Assembly (NCBI RefSeq): GCF_033898505.1
Contig: NZ_JAXAFK010000002.1
Coordinates: 186,001-250,000 of the forward strand
Reading direction: 5' to 3'
DNA from: Pectobacterium carotovorum
Lineage (GTDB): Bacteria; Pseudomonadota; Gammaproteobacteria; Enterobacterales; Enterobacteriaceae
DNA length: 64,000 nucleotides
A model generated the notes under the pieces. It saw nothing but the letters and a program-made list of their open reading frames with translations. It made no database searches and was not told where the DNA came from. Made by a program: the position numbers and the translations under genes. This document shows, in pieces, positions 18,519-27,309 of this stretch (the first letter of the stretch is position 1; every line of letters starts with the position of its first letter).

Positions 18519-20120
18519 ATGAAAACATGGTTAGCGCGTTTATTGGGTAAGGGAAATGCCCCTGTTTTTCCGGTGGTGTGGGAACGCACGCGGCCATCAA
18601 TTTATGACTGGCTTGCTCCTTATGCGGATTCTGGTGACATTTTGCCCGATAGTGCACAGACATTACCGGATGAGTTACCTGTGAAAAAGGGCGAGATCCG
18701 TTGGTCGGCGGGAGCACTTGATGGCGCGATGGGCCACCATTTTGGTTCATCAGATGATGCGTCATCCGCAGAAACGATTGTTAAGGCGCTTGAAGCGGTG
18801 CTGGCTCGGCCTGAGCATGAGAATATGGCTCGGCTTTATCACCTGCTACAGGGTGACTCACCGCTGGATTACATTGATACATTATTGAAAATGATAGCGG
18901 AAAATCAGCGTGTTCCAGCAGAAGCATTATGCCGACTGGTGGAATGGATCGCGATAAAAAGCCCCGATCGGAATGCCGTAAAATTTGCGATGGCTCTGCT
19001 GGCCTTTTTCCCAACGCAGAACAGCGTGCAAATATTGAAGGTTCTGGGGGTTCATGATGAATTTACACTCTATGCGATTGTGGCGTTAGGCTCGATTCTG
19101 GACAGTGATGAATATGAGCGTGAGAGCCTGACGTTAGCGAAACGTGTGGATGGCTGGGGACGTATTCAACTGATTGAGCGTTTACCAGAAACCGTAACCA
19201 AAGCGACGCGTGACTGGTTATTACGTGAAGGTTATGTCAATGCGGTGATGTATGAGTATACGGCGTGGCACTGTGCGACAAAGGGATTACTGGTTGACGC
19301 GCTTAAACAAGAAAACGATGCGCCATTGTTGTTAGGGGCTGGGGAAATTCTACAGGCGTTAATCAATGGCGGGCCTGCTCAGGATATGCAGGACTATCCT
19401 GATGGTGCAGAAGCGTGTCAGCGATACCTTGAGCAAATGCAGGCGAGCTTTCAGCATGATATTCGCCACTATCTGGCGATCAGCGATATTCGCCGTTTTG
19501 CCTCAGAGCAGCAAAGTGAAGAGGGGGACTGGGAGCCAGCATTGTGCAGCGAACTTATTGATCGAGCAACGCTGTTAATGGACCGGCCAGAATGGGAGAG
19601 CATTATTGCCGATTGCCTTGAAGGGGAGGATAAATACCACTTCAACCTTGCGCTGTCGGCCAGCCGTTTACGTCATAGCGATCCCTGGACGTTTATTTAT
19701 GCCAGGCAGCGTGATAATCCTCAGGACGATAACTGGTATCAACTGATGCAGACGGATAATCCTGAATATATTGCCAATGTTATTGCGTTGGCGGAACAAC
19801 AGTTGGATTTACAAAGCATTGCTTCAGGACCTGACAACTGTATGGGTATGGGGCCTGAATATCGGCAGCATCATGCGTTGGACTTCGTGCTTCAGGACTT
19901 GAAACGATTTCCGGGGATGGGGTGGTCATTAGTCGAGGTCGGTTTACAAAGTCCAGTTATCCGTAATCGTCATATGGCGATTAATGTGCTGGAAGTTTGG
20001 CCTACGTGGGATGACGCGATTGCACAGCGTATTGTTGAATGCTTGCGTCAAGAGCCTGATGAGCAGGTGCGAGAACGCCTAAGCGCCCTCACAACCGTAT
20101 TTGGGGGAATGATGGGCTAA
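18519..20120 (+). CDS. Large helical protein of unknown function
   Basis: A 533-residue soluble protein with AAGGA upstream of its ATG. It has no signal peptide or membrane helix. Much of it is predicted by eye to be alpha-helical with HEAT-like repeated pairs of helices (for example 85-300 and 400-533), and it has tryptophan-rich acidic patches (EGDWEPAL, VWPTWDD). I do not recognise a catalytic motif. It follows the RNA repair genes by about 45 bases after the full rlaP frame and may be co-transcribed with them, though no link is shown. Confidence 0.75.
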   Translation: MKTWLARLLGKGNAPVFPVVWERTRPSIYDWLAPYADSGDILPDSAQTLPDELPVKKGEIRWSAGALDGAMGHHFGSSDDASSAETIVKALEAVLARPEHENMARLYHLLQGDSPLDYIDTLLKMIAENQRVPAEALCRLVEWIAIKSPDRNAVKFAMALLAFFPTQNSVQILKVLGVHDEFTLYAIVALGSILDSDEYERESLTLAKRVDGWGRIQLIERLPETVTKATRDWLLREGYVNAVMYEYTAWHCATKGLLVDALKQENDAPLLLGAGEILQALINGGPAQDMQDYPDGAEACQRYLEQMQASFQHDIRHYLAISDIRRFASEQQSEEGDWEPALCSELIDRATLLMDRPEWESIIADCLEGEDKYHFNLALSASRLRHSDPWTFIYARQRDNPQDDNWYQLMQTDNPEYIANVIALAEQQLDLQSIASGPDNCMGMGPEYRQHHALDFVLQDLKRFPGMGWSLVEVGLQSPVIRNRHMAINVLEVWPTWDDAIAQRIVECLRQEPDEQVRERLSALTTVFGGMMG

Positions 20121-20131
20121 CGGTGTTGAAG

Positions 20132-20923
20132 TTACCCCCGTCCCAAAAAAATATGCTCACGATGGTAGGCCATCTGTGACAGGTCGGGCGGGTAGGCGTC
20201 TGGCAAGTGGATTTGTTTGCCTTCGTACTGGGCGAAGTTGACGTCGCTGATGGTGCTTTTCAGCTTTTTGATACGCGGAGAAAGTAACATTTCCAGCGAG
20301 TCGTTGAAGCTAATGAGTCCCATATCAAAGGCTTTGTCATGCAGGTTGGACAGGCAGAGACCGTTGCTGGGGTTGAGGCGGTGTTCTGCTGCCGTTTTCC
20401 ACGGGCGAATGTGGCTGGCGACCAGCAGCGCGGGTTCTTCCAATCCGGTCACGCAGCAGCGCTCTCCATAGTTGCTGAGCACGCGTTTGCGGAATAGCTG
20501 CTGCCCAATACGTGTTTTCACCTGAGCGAGGCGTTCACTGCCGTGATAGTCAAGGATTTCGCTCTCGTTAGCTTGGAACGGTGATGGGGTTGGCATCGGC
20601 GGCGTCGCTCCTGCTTCGAGCGATACCATTACCTGTTGGCACTGCTGTTCAAATAACTCGGGATTGCTGTCCATCTCCTGCCACAGCGCGCGGTCAGCGT
20701 TGGATGCGCCGCGCAAGCCAGTACGACCTGAATCGATAATAAACGGATCAAGACTGGCGAGATTGACTAGCTTCATCGCCAGTGCGGAAGGCGTGCGGTT
20801 AATCAGCTTGGCGTAGCGGATAATATCGGGATTACGCGAATGCAGTCTGCCAAACGGTAGCTGACTGTACAGGGTGAAGGCGATCAGTAACTGATCTCGC
20901 GTCCAGTGGTTGGTGGCAGCCAT
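20132..20923 (-). CDS. HNH endonuclease-domain protein
   Basis: A 263-residue protein with a C-terminal HNH module: RCCVTGLEEPALLVASHIRPWK (His of the motif), NPSNGLCLSNLHDKAFDMGLISF (Asn and second His). The N-terminal half (RLHSRNPDIIRYAKLINRTPSALAMKLVN) resembles a DNA-binding winged-helix segment found in the same family of putative restriction endonucleases. It probably cuts DNA, perhaps as a stand-alone defence nuclease; no methyltransferase lies next to it. It converges on the 533-residue gene with an 11-base gap. Confidence 0.85.
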   Translation of the reverse strand: MAATNHWTRDQLLIAFTLYSQLPFGRLHSRNPDIIRYAKLINRTPSALAMKLVNLASLDPFIIDSGRTGLRGASNADRALWQEMDSNPELFEQQCQQVMVSLEAGATPPMPTPSPFQANESEILDYHGSERLAQVKTRIGQQLFRKRVLSNYGERCCVTGLEEPALLVASHIRPWKTAAEHRLNPSNGLCLSNLHDKAFDMGLISFNDSLEMLLSPRIKKLKSTISDVNFAQYEGKQIHLPDAYPPDLSQMAYHREHIFLGRG

Positions 20924-21076
20924 GCGTGTGTCGTCCGTTCGTTAGCGCATTCGGTTAGTGATAGCGCTAACTATGCCAGGTCAGCCGGTAAAATGCATGT
21001 GCTTGACTCCGGCTGGATAATTGGTGCGGGCTGCGCTAACGTTCTGACAGTTTCCCTATCATGATGCCGAGAGACT

Positions 21077-22174
21077 ATGTTCCGTACTTCTATTCCCTTA
21101 TTTCGTCCCCTGTGTGCATTGGCTCTGCTGGTGCTGGCCGGCTGTGCCAGCAAGACTACGACGATGCCAGAATCGCGACCCGCGGATGTTCGTGCCCAGC
21201 TACTTAAGCTGTTGCCTGACAACGTGAAAGATCGTCAGGGTTGGGCGACCGATATCGCCACGGCATTTACTGCGCAAGGTCTTGAACCCAGTAATGAAAA
21301 CCTGTGTTCGGTACTGGCGGTCACCGAACAGGAGTCGACGTTTAACGCCGACCCACAGGTGCCGAATTTATCGAAAATTGCCTGGCAGGAGATCGACCGC
21401 CGTGCGGAGCAGGTCCATGTGCCAGCGTTTCTGGTGCGTACTGCACTGCTCATCAAATCCCCTAACGGAAAAAGCTACAGCGAACGGCTTGATAAGGTAC
21501 GCACGGAAAAAGAGCTCAGCGCGATCTTTGATGATTTCATCGACATGGTGCCGATGGGGCAGACGCTGTTCGGTCGGTTAAACCCGGTACATACCGGCGG
21601 GCCAATGCAGGTGAGTATTAAGTTTGCCGAAACCTATACAAAAGGCTACCCGTATACCGTTGATGGCACGATTCGTCAGGAGGTGTTTAGCCGTCGTGGC
21701 GGGATGTACTTTGGCATCAAACACCTGTTGGGCTATCCGGCGCATTATCCGCAGTCGATATACCGATTCGCCGATTTCAACGCGGGTTGGTATGCGAGCC
21801 GAAATGCGGCGTTCCAGCGTGCTGTTAGCCGTCTGACAGGGATCAAACTGGCGTTGGATGGTGATTTAATCAACTATGGTTCGGATAAAGCCAGCGCTAC
21901 GGAACTGGCGGTGCGCGCGTTGGGGAAACGGTTGGATATGAGTGATAGCGCAATCCGTCGTGCGCTGGAGAAGGGCAATAGCCTAGATTTTGAAGACACC
22001 AGCTTGTATGAGCGCGTCTTTGCGCTGGCGGATAAATCGGGCACGAAGGCACCGCGAGCCATCCTCCCGGGAATCACGCTGGAAAGCCCGAAGATCACCC
22101 GTAAACTCACCACGGCGTGGTTTGCTCAACGGGTCGATGAGCGCCGCCAGCGGTGTTTAGCGAGAGCTAAATAG
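21077..22174 (+). CDS. DUF1615 lipoprotein
   Basis: A 365-residue predicted lipoprotein: signal sequence LCALALLVLAGC with a lipobox cysteine at about residue 22, followed by Ala-Ser rather than Asp, which predicts sorting to the outer membrane. The mature protein matches the DUF1615 family (VLAVTEQESTFNADPQVPNLSKIAW, GRLNPVHTGGPMQVSIKFAE). The EQES and GPMQVS pieces resemble a lysozyme-like lytic transglycosylase fold, so peptidoglycan cleavage is possible but unproven. GAGAG precedes the ATG. It stands alone. Confidence 0.85.
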   Translation: MFRTSIPLFRPLCALALLVLAGCASKTTTMPESRPADVRAQLLKLLPDNVKDRQGWATDIATAFTAQGLEPSNENLCSVLAVTEQESTFNADPQVPNLSKIAWQEIDRRAEQVHVPAFLVRTALLIKSPNGKSYSERLDKVRTEKELSAIFDDFIDMVPMGQTLFGRLNPVHTGGPMQVSIKFAETYTKGYPYTVDGTIRQEVFSRRGGMYFGIKHLLGYPAHYPQSIYRFADFNAGWYASRNAAFQRAVSRLTGIKLALDGDLINYGSDKASATELAVRALGKRLDMSDSAIRRALEKGNSLDFEDTSLYERVFALADKSGTKAPRAILPGITLESPKITRKLTTAWFAQRVDERRQRCLARAK

Positions 22175-22178
22175 GCAA

Positions 22179-22202
22179 ACACCCTCTACCGAGGGCGTTG
22201 CC
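22179..22202. terminator. Stem-loop between convergent genes
   Basis: CACCCTC pairs with GAGGGCG around a short loop just after the DUF1615 gene, converging on the SulP gene. It is followed by TTGCCGTTATT, so the U-tract is poor. Confidence 0.45.
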
Positions 22203-22223
22203 GTTATTACGGTGGGACGTGTA

Positions 22224-23693
22224 TTAAACCGGCCACTGGCTGAGTTTGATGCCGCGTTCTTGTGCGTTCTCGCGGAAATCTTCCAGCATCGTGCGGACAT
22301 CGGGGTCGATGTAGTCGGCGTTGTCGTGCTCGACAATTACAACGCTGTTGGCGGGGATCTTGTTGAGCAAGCCTTGCAGACGGGGGTTGTGTACAAACGT
22401 CAGATTCTGCTGAAAGCTCAGGACAAAGTGATCGCCGTAGCGTGTGAGCTGCATCGCGTTGCGGTGGCTTTTATAAATGCTGAACGCCAACTGGGTCATG
22501 ATGCCAAGCCCGATGCCTGCCAGCATCCCAAACACGATGATCCCGATGACGGTCGCGGCGAAAGGCACGAACTGCTGTAACCCCTGACGCCACAGCAGCA
22601 GGAACTGTTGCGGAGAAGCCAGCTTATAGCCGGTATACAGCAACACGGCTGCCAGACTGGCAAGTGGGATGACGTTGAGCAAATCGGTCATGAACAGGCC
22701 GCAAAGCAGCAGCAGCGCGCCGTGCAGCAGGATGGAGAACTTGGTACGCGCGCCTGCGCTAACGTTAACGGAGCTGCGTACGATGACGGCTGTAATCGGC
22801 AGTCCCCCCAGAAAACCACTCACCATATTCCCGATACCCTGTGCGCGCATCTCTTTATCCGGTGAGGGCGCCGGATGCTGCGGGCGTATTTTCTTCAGCG
22901 CTTCCTGACTTAATAACGTTTCCAGACTCGCCACCAACGCCAGCGTCACCGCGACGACATACACCGCCGGGTTCTTCCACGCCTGCCAGTCAGGGCGGGT
23001 CATCTCTCCCATCAGCTGTTCCAGATTGCCAAATTCCGGCAGGACAATACGTGGCAGGTTATTGATCATTTCGGGGGACAGACGATCGCCGTAGACGGTA
23101 AACAGTCCACCAAAGAGAACGGCGACCAGCGGGCCGGGAAGCCAGCTCAATGCGCTGATTTTCTGCACCGGCTTGGTGGTCCAGAGCCAGAGAATCGCCA
23201 GCCCGATCAGACAGACAGTCTGCGCGCTGGCGGAGAATCCGGGTTCGGAAGCGTCGAAGAGCGATGTTAAATCGTCCTCGCCGTCCGAGCCGAAGGCGAG
23301 CGGGATTTGCTGAATAATCAGCAGGATGCCGATGGCAGACAGCATGCCTTTAATCACGGTGCCGGGGATGAGCGTAATGAAACGCCCGGCGCGCAGCAGG
23401 CCCAGAATGCATTGCAGCACTCCTGCGAGCATGATCGCCAATAGCAAGGCTGAAAACGATCCCAGGCTGGCGATAGAGCCGGAGACGATAGTGACCAAAC
23501 CGGCGGCTGGGCCGCTGACGGCATAGCGAGACGGGCTGAATAGGGTGACGACGATGCCGCCGACGACGCCGGTCAACAGACCGACAAAAGGAGGAAGACC
23601 ACTGGCCTGCGCGATACCGAGGCTCAGCGGCAGGGCAACAAGGAAGACGACGAGCCCTGCGGGGATATCATGTCGGAGTGTACTCAGGTTCAT
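22224..23693 (-). CDS. SulP-family anion (bicarbonate/sulfate) transporter
   Basis: A 489-residue inner-membrane protein with roughly 12-14 hydrophobic helices, starting DIPAGLVVFLVALPLSLGIAQASGLPP, the typical SulP opening, and a short C-terminal STAS-like domain (VVIVEHDNADYIDPDVRTMLEDF). SulP proteins move sulfate, bicarbonate or other anions. The immediate upstream gene is a carbonic anhydrase whose TGA overlaps this ATG by 4 bases, which makes bicarbonate the best guess for the substrate. The pair would couple HCO3- transport to CO2 hydration. Confidence 0.9.
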   Translation of the reverse strand: MNLSTLRHDIPAGLVVFLVALPLSLGIAQASGLPPFVGLLTGVVGGIVVTLFSPSRYAVSGPAAGLVTIVSGSIASLGSFSALLLAIMLAGVLQCILGLLRAGRFITLIPGTVIKGMLSAIGILLIIQQIPLAFGSDGEDDLTSLFDASEPGFSASAQTVCLIGLAILWLWTTKPVQKISALSWLPGPLVAVLFGGLFTVYGDRLSPEMINNLPRIVLPEFGNLEQLMGEMTRPDWQAWKNPAVYVVAVTLALVASLETLLSQEALKKIRPQHPAPSPDKEMRAQGIGNMVSGFLGGLPITAVIVRSSVNVSAGARTKFSILLHGALLLLCGLFMTDLLNVIPLASLAAVLLYTGYKLASPQQFLLLWRQGLQQFVPFAATVIGIIVFGMLAGIGLGIMTQLAFSIYKSHRNAMQLTRYGDHFVLSFQQNLTFVHNPRLQGLLNKIPANSVVIVEHDNADYIDPDVRTMLEDFRENAQERGIKLSQWPV

Positions 23694-24325
23694 GGGGATG
23701 CCTCCTGTTCCTGGGCGTGACGGTGGATGAGTTCTTTCAGGTGACCGCTATGCAGGTCGTAGACGCAGCCGAAAACATCAAGTTCGACACCATTGCGCCA
23801 GGCTTTCTGCACCGGTTCACAGGCGATCAGGTGGGCGAACTGTGCCAGCACGTTGGCTTCCACCAGCTGGTTTTGGCGTGTGTTTTCATCGGCACCGCTA
23901 TCTTGCGAGGCGACAATATGCGGTGAAAGCGCCTGACGCAGATCTGTGATGCGGCGGGAAAGGGCGGAATCCTCCTGAGCGAGCCCCATGTCGGGTAGGT
24001 TCACCGCCGCCTGAACACCGCCACAGCCATAGTGGCCGCAGAGCACGATACGGGAAACATGCAGGTATTCGAGGGCATATTGCAGCACGCTCATGAAGTT
24101 ATCGTCATCAGCGACCACCATATTCGCAATGTTGCGGTGAACAAAAAGCTCGCCGGGCGCAGAGCCCGTTAGCACTTCGGCAGGCACTCGACTGTCTGAA
24201 CAGCCGATCCAGAGTGAATGGGGCGTCTGGCCCTGCGTGTGCTTTCTGAAATAGTGGGGATGGCGTTGGCGACGCAGCGTAGCCCAACTGCGATTTTTGG
24301 CTAATAGGGGTTTTAATGTCGTCAA
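23690..24325 (-). CDS. Beta-class carbonic anhydrase
   Basis: A zinc enzyme that interconverts CO2 and bicarbonate. Zinc ligands are visible in CSDSRVPAE (Cys, Asp-Arg pair) and HYGCGGV (His and Cys), with the SSAPGELFVHRN-type helix between them. The first codon is TTG at 24323-24325 with GAGAG upstream. The N-terminal LLAKNRSWATLRRQRHPHYF aligns with the start of other beta enzymes, so TTG is needed to keep that helix. It overlaps the SulP transporter gene downstream. About 211 residues, the usual size. Confidence 0.92.
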   Translation of the reverse strand: MTTLKPLLAKNRSWATLRRQRHPHYFRKHTQGQTPHSLWIGCSDSRVPAEVLTGSAPGELFVHRNIANMVVADDDNFMSVLQYALEYLHVSRIVLCGHYGCGGVQAAVNLPDMGLAQEDSALSRRITDLRQALSPHIVASQDSGADENTRQNQLVEANVLAQFAHLIACEPVQKAWRNGVELDVFGCVYDLHSGHLKELIHRHAQEQEASP

Positions 24326-24909
24326 ATTAAACTCTCTTTTTTAGAAAACACAGGGATATTTCCCGCTCAGTTGAGTAGGAAGAGGGAACCATTAATTCTT
24401 AGCCTCCACTTAATTAAGTTCGGCATAATTAAATTTAGTTCTGGTGTTTTCTAAACTGTGATGCTTATTGAGATTTTTCTTATGTTTTATTTGTTTATTA
24501 TATAAATGATAATTTATTCAATTCATTTAAAAACAATGTCTTGCAATTTAATTTCTTGTTATAAGAAAAAGCTATTTTACGTCGCCTGATTTTAAATTAG
24601 GTATTTAATGTTGCATTGATATGGCAATTTATATTCTTATCACCGTGCCTTTTTATATAAAGTAATGCGTTATTGACATCCACTTTAATTAGTTAATTAA
24701 AGCGACTGGGGTACCAATTACAATTATGTTTGGAAATATAAAATAGATTTTATCTCTATTAACCCAATATAAAGTGTGGAAATAAAGAGAAGAGATATAG
24801 AGGGGGAAATGATGAGGGATATACGGGATATATCGTCTAAATAATGTGGTGGAGCCGGGCTATATTGCCCGGCTAAAAGGGCAGAAGACGTCTGTTGTTG
24901 GTTTATGAC
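24326..24909. other. AT-rich intergenic region
   Basis: About 580 bases of strongly AT-rich DNA upstream of the carbonic anhydrase and downstream of the chemoreceptor. I found no open frame with a ribosome site. AGCCGGGC at 24853-24860 pairs with GCCCGGCT at 24867-24874 and probably ends the chemoreceptor transcript, though no U-tract follows on that strand. Confidence 0.5.
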
Positions 24910-26871
24910 CTACCTTGATAGCAGTGCTTGCTGCAAAGGTTGTTGTAACGTCTGCTGTGGTGCGCTGTCGTCAACCTTGAAGCGGCTGACCAGCGATTCC
25001 ATTTCAATCGCCTGCTCATCCAGCAGTTGGCTGGCAACGGAGGCCTGAGAAACCAGCGTCGCATTCTGCTGCGTGACCATCTCCAGTTGGCTGAGCGCTT
25101 CGTTAATCTGTGCGATACCCAGTGACTGTTCATCGGCGGCGACGGCGATTTCATTCACTAGATCGCGCACTTTACGCGTGCCGGCGACGATATCGTTAAT
25201 CCCCTTGTTCGATTGGTTCACCAGCTTCGTGCCTTCGCTGACGCTGGCAATACTGTCGGCGATGAGCGCGCGGATTTTGCCTGCTTCGTCTGCACTGCGT
25301 TGTGACAGTTGACGTACTTCCGCCGCAACGACCGAGAACCCACGACCATGCTGGCCCGCCCGCGCGGCCTCGACCGCTGCGTTCAGCGCCAGCAGGTTGG
25401 TCTGAAAGGCAATGGCGTCAATAGCGGTAACTACCGCGTTCACGCGCTGGCTGGCATCCTGAATTCTTTCCATCGCGCCGCTGGCAGATTCGGTAATGGT
25501 TCCGACGCGGTGCGCCTGATCGTCCACCTCCGTCGTCAGTTGGCGTGCTTGTCCGGCAAAGTCAGCGGTTTGTTTTACTGTGACGGTAATCTCTTCCATG
25601 CTGCTGGCGGTTTGCACCAGCGATGCGGACTGTTCTTCGGTACGCTGCGCCAGATCCTGGTTGCCGTTAGCGATCTCGCTGCTGGCGCGCCCGATGGTCT
25701 GCGAGCTGTGCTTAATACTCACCACCATATCGGCGATGTTTTCCAGCGAGGCGTTATACGCCTGATTCAGCTGCGAAAGCTCGTCGGTGCCCGGCACGCG
25801 TAGACGGCGTGTAAGATCCCCACCCATTTCACGAATGGTGGTCAGGGTTTGCTGCAGTTGCTCGTTGATGCTGCGCATAACCATGGAAGCAAGACCAAGC
25901 GCCATGAGCAGAGAAATCAGCGCGCCGGCCAGATAGCTAATCCAGGACTGACGGGCCTCGGCGGCTAAGGCATTCACCTGTGCTGCCAGATCGTTGGTGG
26001 CGAGTTGTTCAACCTTTTTCAACTCATCGATTTTCGCCGTTTGCTGGTTAAACCACTGGCTGGCATCAATGCCAAAGTTACCGCCAGGAGAAGCGATGGC
26101 CTTATTGCGCATCTGAAGTGCGTTTTGTGCGGACGGATTGCTGAGCGCCTGTTCAAAAGCCTTGCGCAGGTCGGCATTGGCGAACATGTTATAGGCCGTG
26201 ATGTAAGCGTCTCCCCGGCCAACCATCTGATTCAAACGCTCGAACATACCGGTAGCAAAGCTATTGGCAGAGAATGTGTTGGAGAGCACGGCGCGTTCGA
26301 GTCCAGCCTGCTCTTTAACATTCAGCAGGTTGTAATAGGCCGCTAGCCGTTGGGCAATACCGCCGTCGCTGACCAGATGAGTCATATCCCCGACAATATT
26401 CAGCAGATAGCTGACGGAATCGGAATAGTAGCCGAGCGCCTGAGTGACAGATATCGATATGCTATCGACATTGCGGCGATGTTCGCCGATCTGTTGCACT
26501 TTCTGCGAAATTTTGCTGAGTTCTTCGCTGACTGCCGCCCCTAATTCATCCTGACTCAGGTTAGCGGTAGTTTGCTCTAGCTCCTGCTGTGCCCGATCGG
26601 TGGCCTGCCGCTGAGTAGCAAGCTCTGGACCAAAATTTTTCCCCTGACTGCCAAAATAGCCCGCGCTCAAACCGCGCTCACGCTGTAGCTGGTGGGCGAA
26701 CTCGCCCGCGTCGCGCGCCAGCGTAATGAGTTTCGCCATCCGCATCATTTCATTTTCGGTGCTGCGGCGCTCCATTACGCCGGAAAAACTGAACCACAAC
26801 AGAGCAAGGATGGGAGGGAGAAGGGCAAGAATGAACTTACTACGGATTGAGATGTGATGAAGGGATTTCAT
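24910..26871 (-). CDS. Methyl-accepting chemotaxis protein with NIT sensor
   Basis: A 653-residue chemoreceptor. A transmembrane helix (FILALLPPILALLWFSFSGV) precedes a large periplasmic domain of the nitrate/nitrite-sensing (NIT) type, with the marker EFAHQLQRERGLSAGYFGS. A second helix near residue 320 (YLAGALISLLMALGLASMVM) leads to a HAMP domain and a long coiled-coil signalling domain with the conserved tip AFQTNLLALNAAVEAARAG. It lacks a C-terminal NWETF-type tether for CheR/CheB. NIT domains respond to nitrate or nitrite in studied proteins; here that is inferred. Confidence 0.93.
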   Translation of the reverse strand: MKSLHHISIRSKFILALLPPILALLWFSFSGVMERRSTENEMMRMAKLITLARDAGEFAHQLQRERGLSAGYFGSQGKNFGPELATQRQATDRAQQELEQTTANLSQDELGAAVSEELSKISQKVQQIGEHRRNVDSISISVTQALGYYSDSVSYLLNIVGDMTHLVSDGGIAQRLAAYYNLLNVKEQAGLERAVLSNTFSANSFATGMFERLNQMVGRGDAYITAYNMFANADLRKAFEQALSNPSAQNALQMRNKAIASPGGNFGIDASQWFNQQTAKIDELKKVEQLATNDLAAQVNALAAEARQSWISYLAGALISLLMALGLASMVMRSINEQLQQTLTTIREMGGDLTRRLRVPGTDELSQLNQAYNASLENIADMVVSIKHSSQTIGRASSEIANGNQDLAQRTEEQSASLVQTASSMEEITVTVKQTADFAGQARQLTTEVDDQAHRVGTITESASGAMERIQDASQRVNAVVTAIDAIAFQTNLLALNAAVEAARAGQHGRGFSVVAAEVRQLSQRSADEAGKIRALIADSIASVSEGTKLVNQSNKGINDIVAGTRKVRDLVNEIAVAADEQSLGIAQINEALSQLEMVTQQNATLVSQASVASQLLDEQAIEMESLVSRFKVDDSAPQQTLQQPLQQALLSR

Positions 26872-27159
26872 AGGTGTGCTCCATAGCCTGCAAGTAGTCC
26901 GTTCCTGACATGTGCAGTGTGCAAAAGTAGACAGGGGTTTATTTTAGTTTCGGCCTAATAAGGCAATGGTTTAGCGCTCACCCCATCATTCCCTTAAAAA
27001 AACCATGCCTATTTTTCTTACCACCATGACAATGAAAATATATTACTTATTATTTAATTAGTTATATTCTCATTTCTCTTTTTTTTGCAACAAGATCGTT
27101 AACTTATAATACGCATAAGGTGGTATTTATTTTTGCCACTGTATAGGTATTTTTACAGA

Positions 27160-27252
27160 CTAGATGACGGTAAGCAGCATTGTGATGTTAACCAGTGAAA
27201 TCAGGGCCAGAAAAAAGATAACGATCTGAAAGGCGTAGCGAGAAGGTTTCAT
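27160..27252 (-). CDS. 30-residue membrane peptide downstream of mgtA
   Basis: A micro-gene with a strong AGGAG six bases before its ATG at 27250-27252. The 30 residues are MKPSRYAF followed by a single hydrophobic helix (QIVIFFLALISLVNITMLL). It begins 57 bases after the Mg2+ ATPase stop on the same strand, with a stem-loop between. Salmonella MgtR, also 30 residues and hydrophobic, occupies the corresponding place after mgtB and promotes MgtC degradation. I see no clear residue match, so this is a positional and structural analogue, not a proven homologue. Confidence 0.6.
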   Translation of the reverse strand: MKPSRYAFQIVIFFLALISLVNITMLLTVI

Positions 27253-27265
27253 AGAGACTCCTGAT

Positions 27266-27291
27266 ACGGCGGGCGACAGCGCACCCGCCGT
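27266..27291 (-). terminator. Stem-loop between mgtA and the 30-aa gene
   Basis: ACGGCGGG (27266-27273) pairs perfectly with CCCGCCGT (27284-27291) across a 10-base loop. No U-tract follows on the minus strand, so it may attenuate, process or stabilise the transcript between the ATPase gene and the small gene rather than end it. Confidence 0.55.
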
Positions 27292-27309
27292 GAAGAGGTA
27301 AAGAAGGGA

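Noticed and set aside
24340..24900. Search for an unlisted gene in the AT-rich gap
   Set aside because: No frame with a ribosome site or protein-like composition was found.
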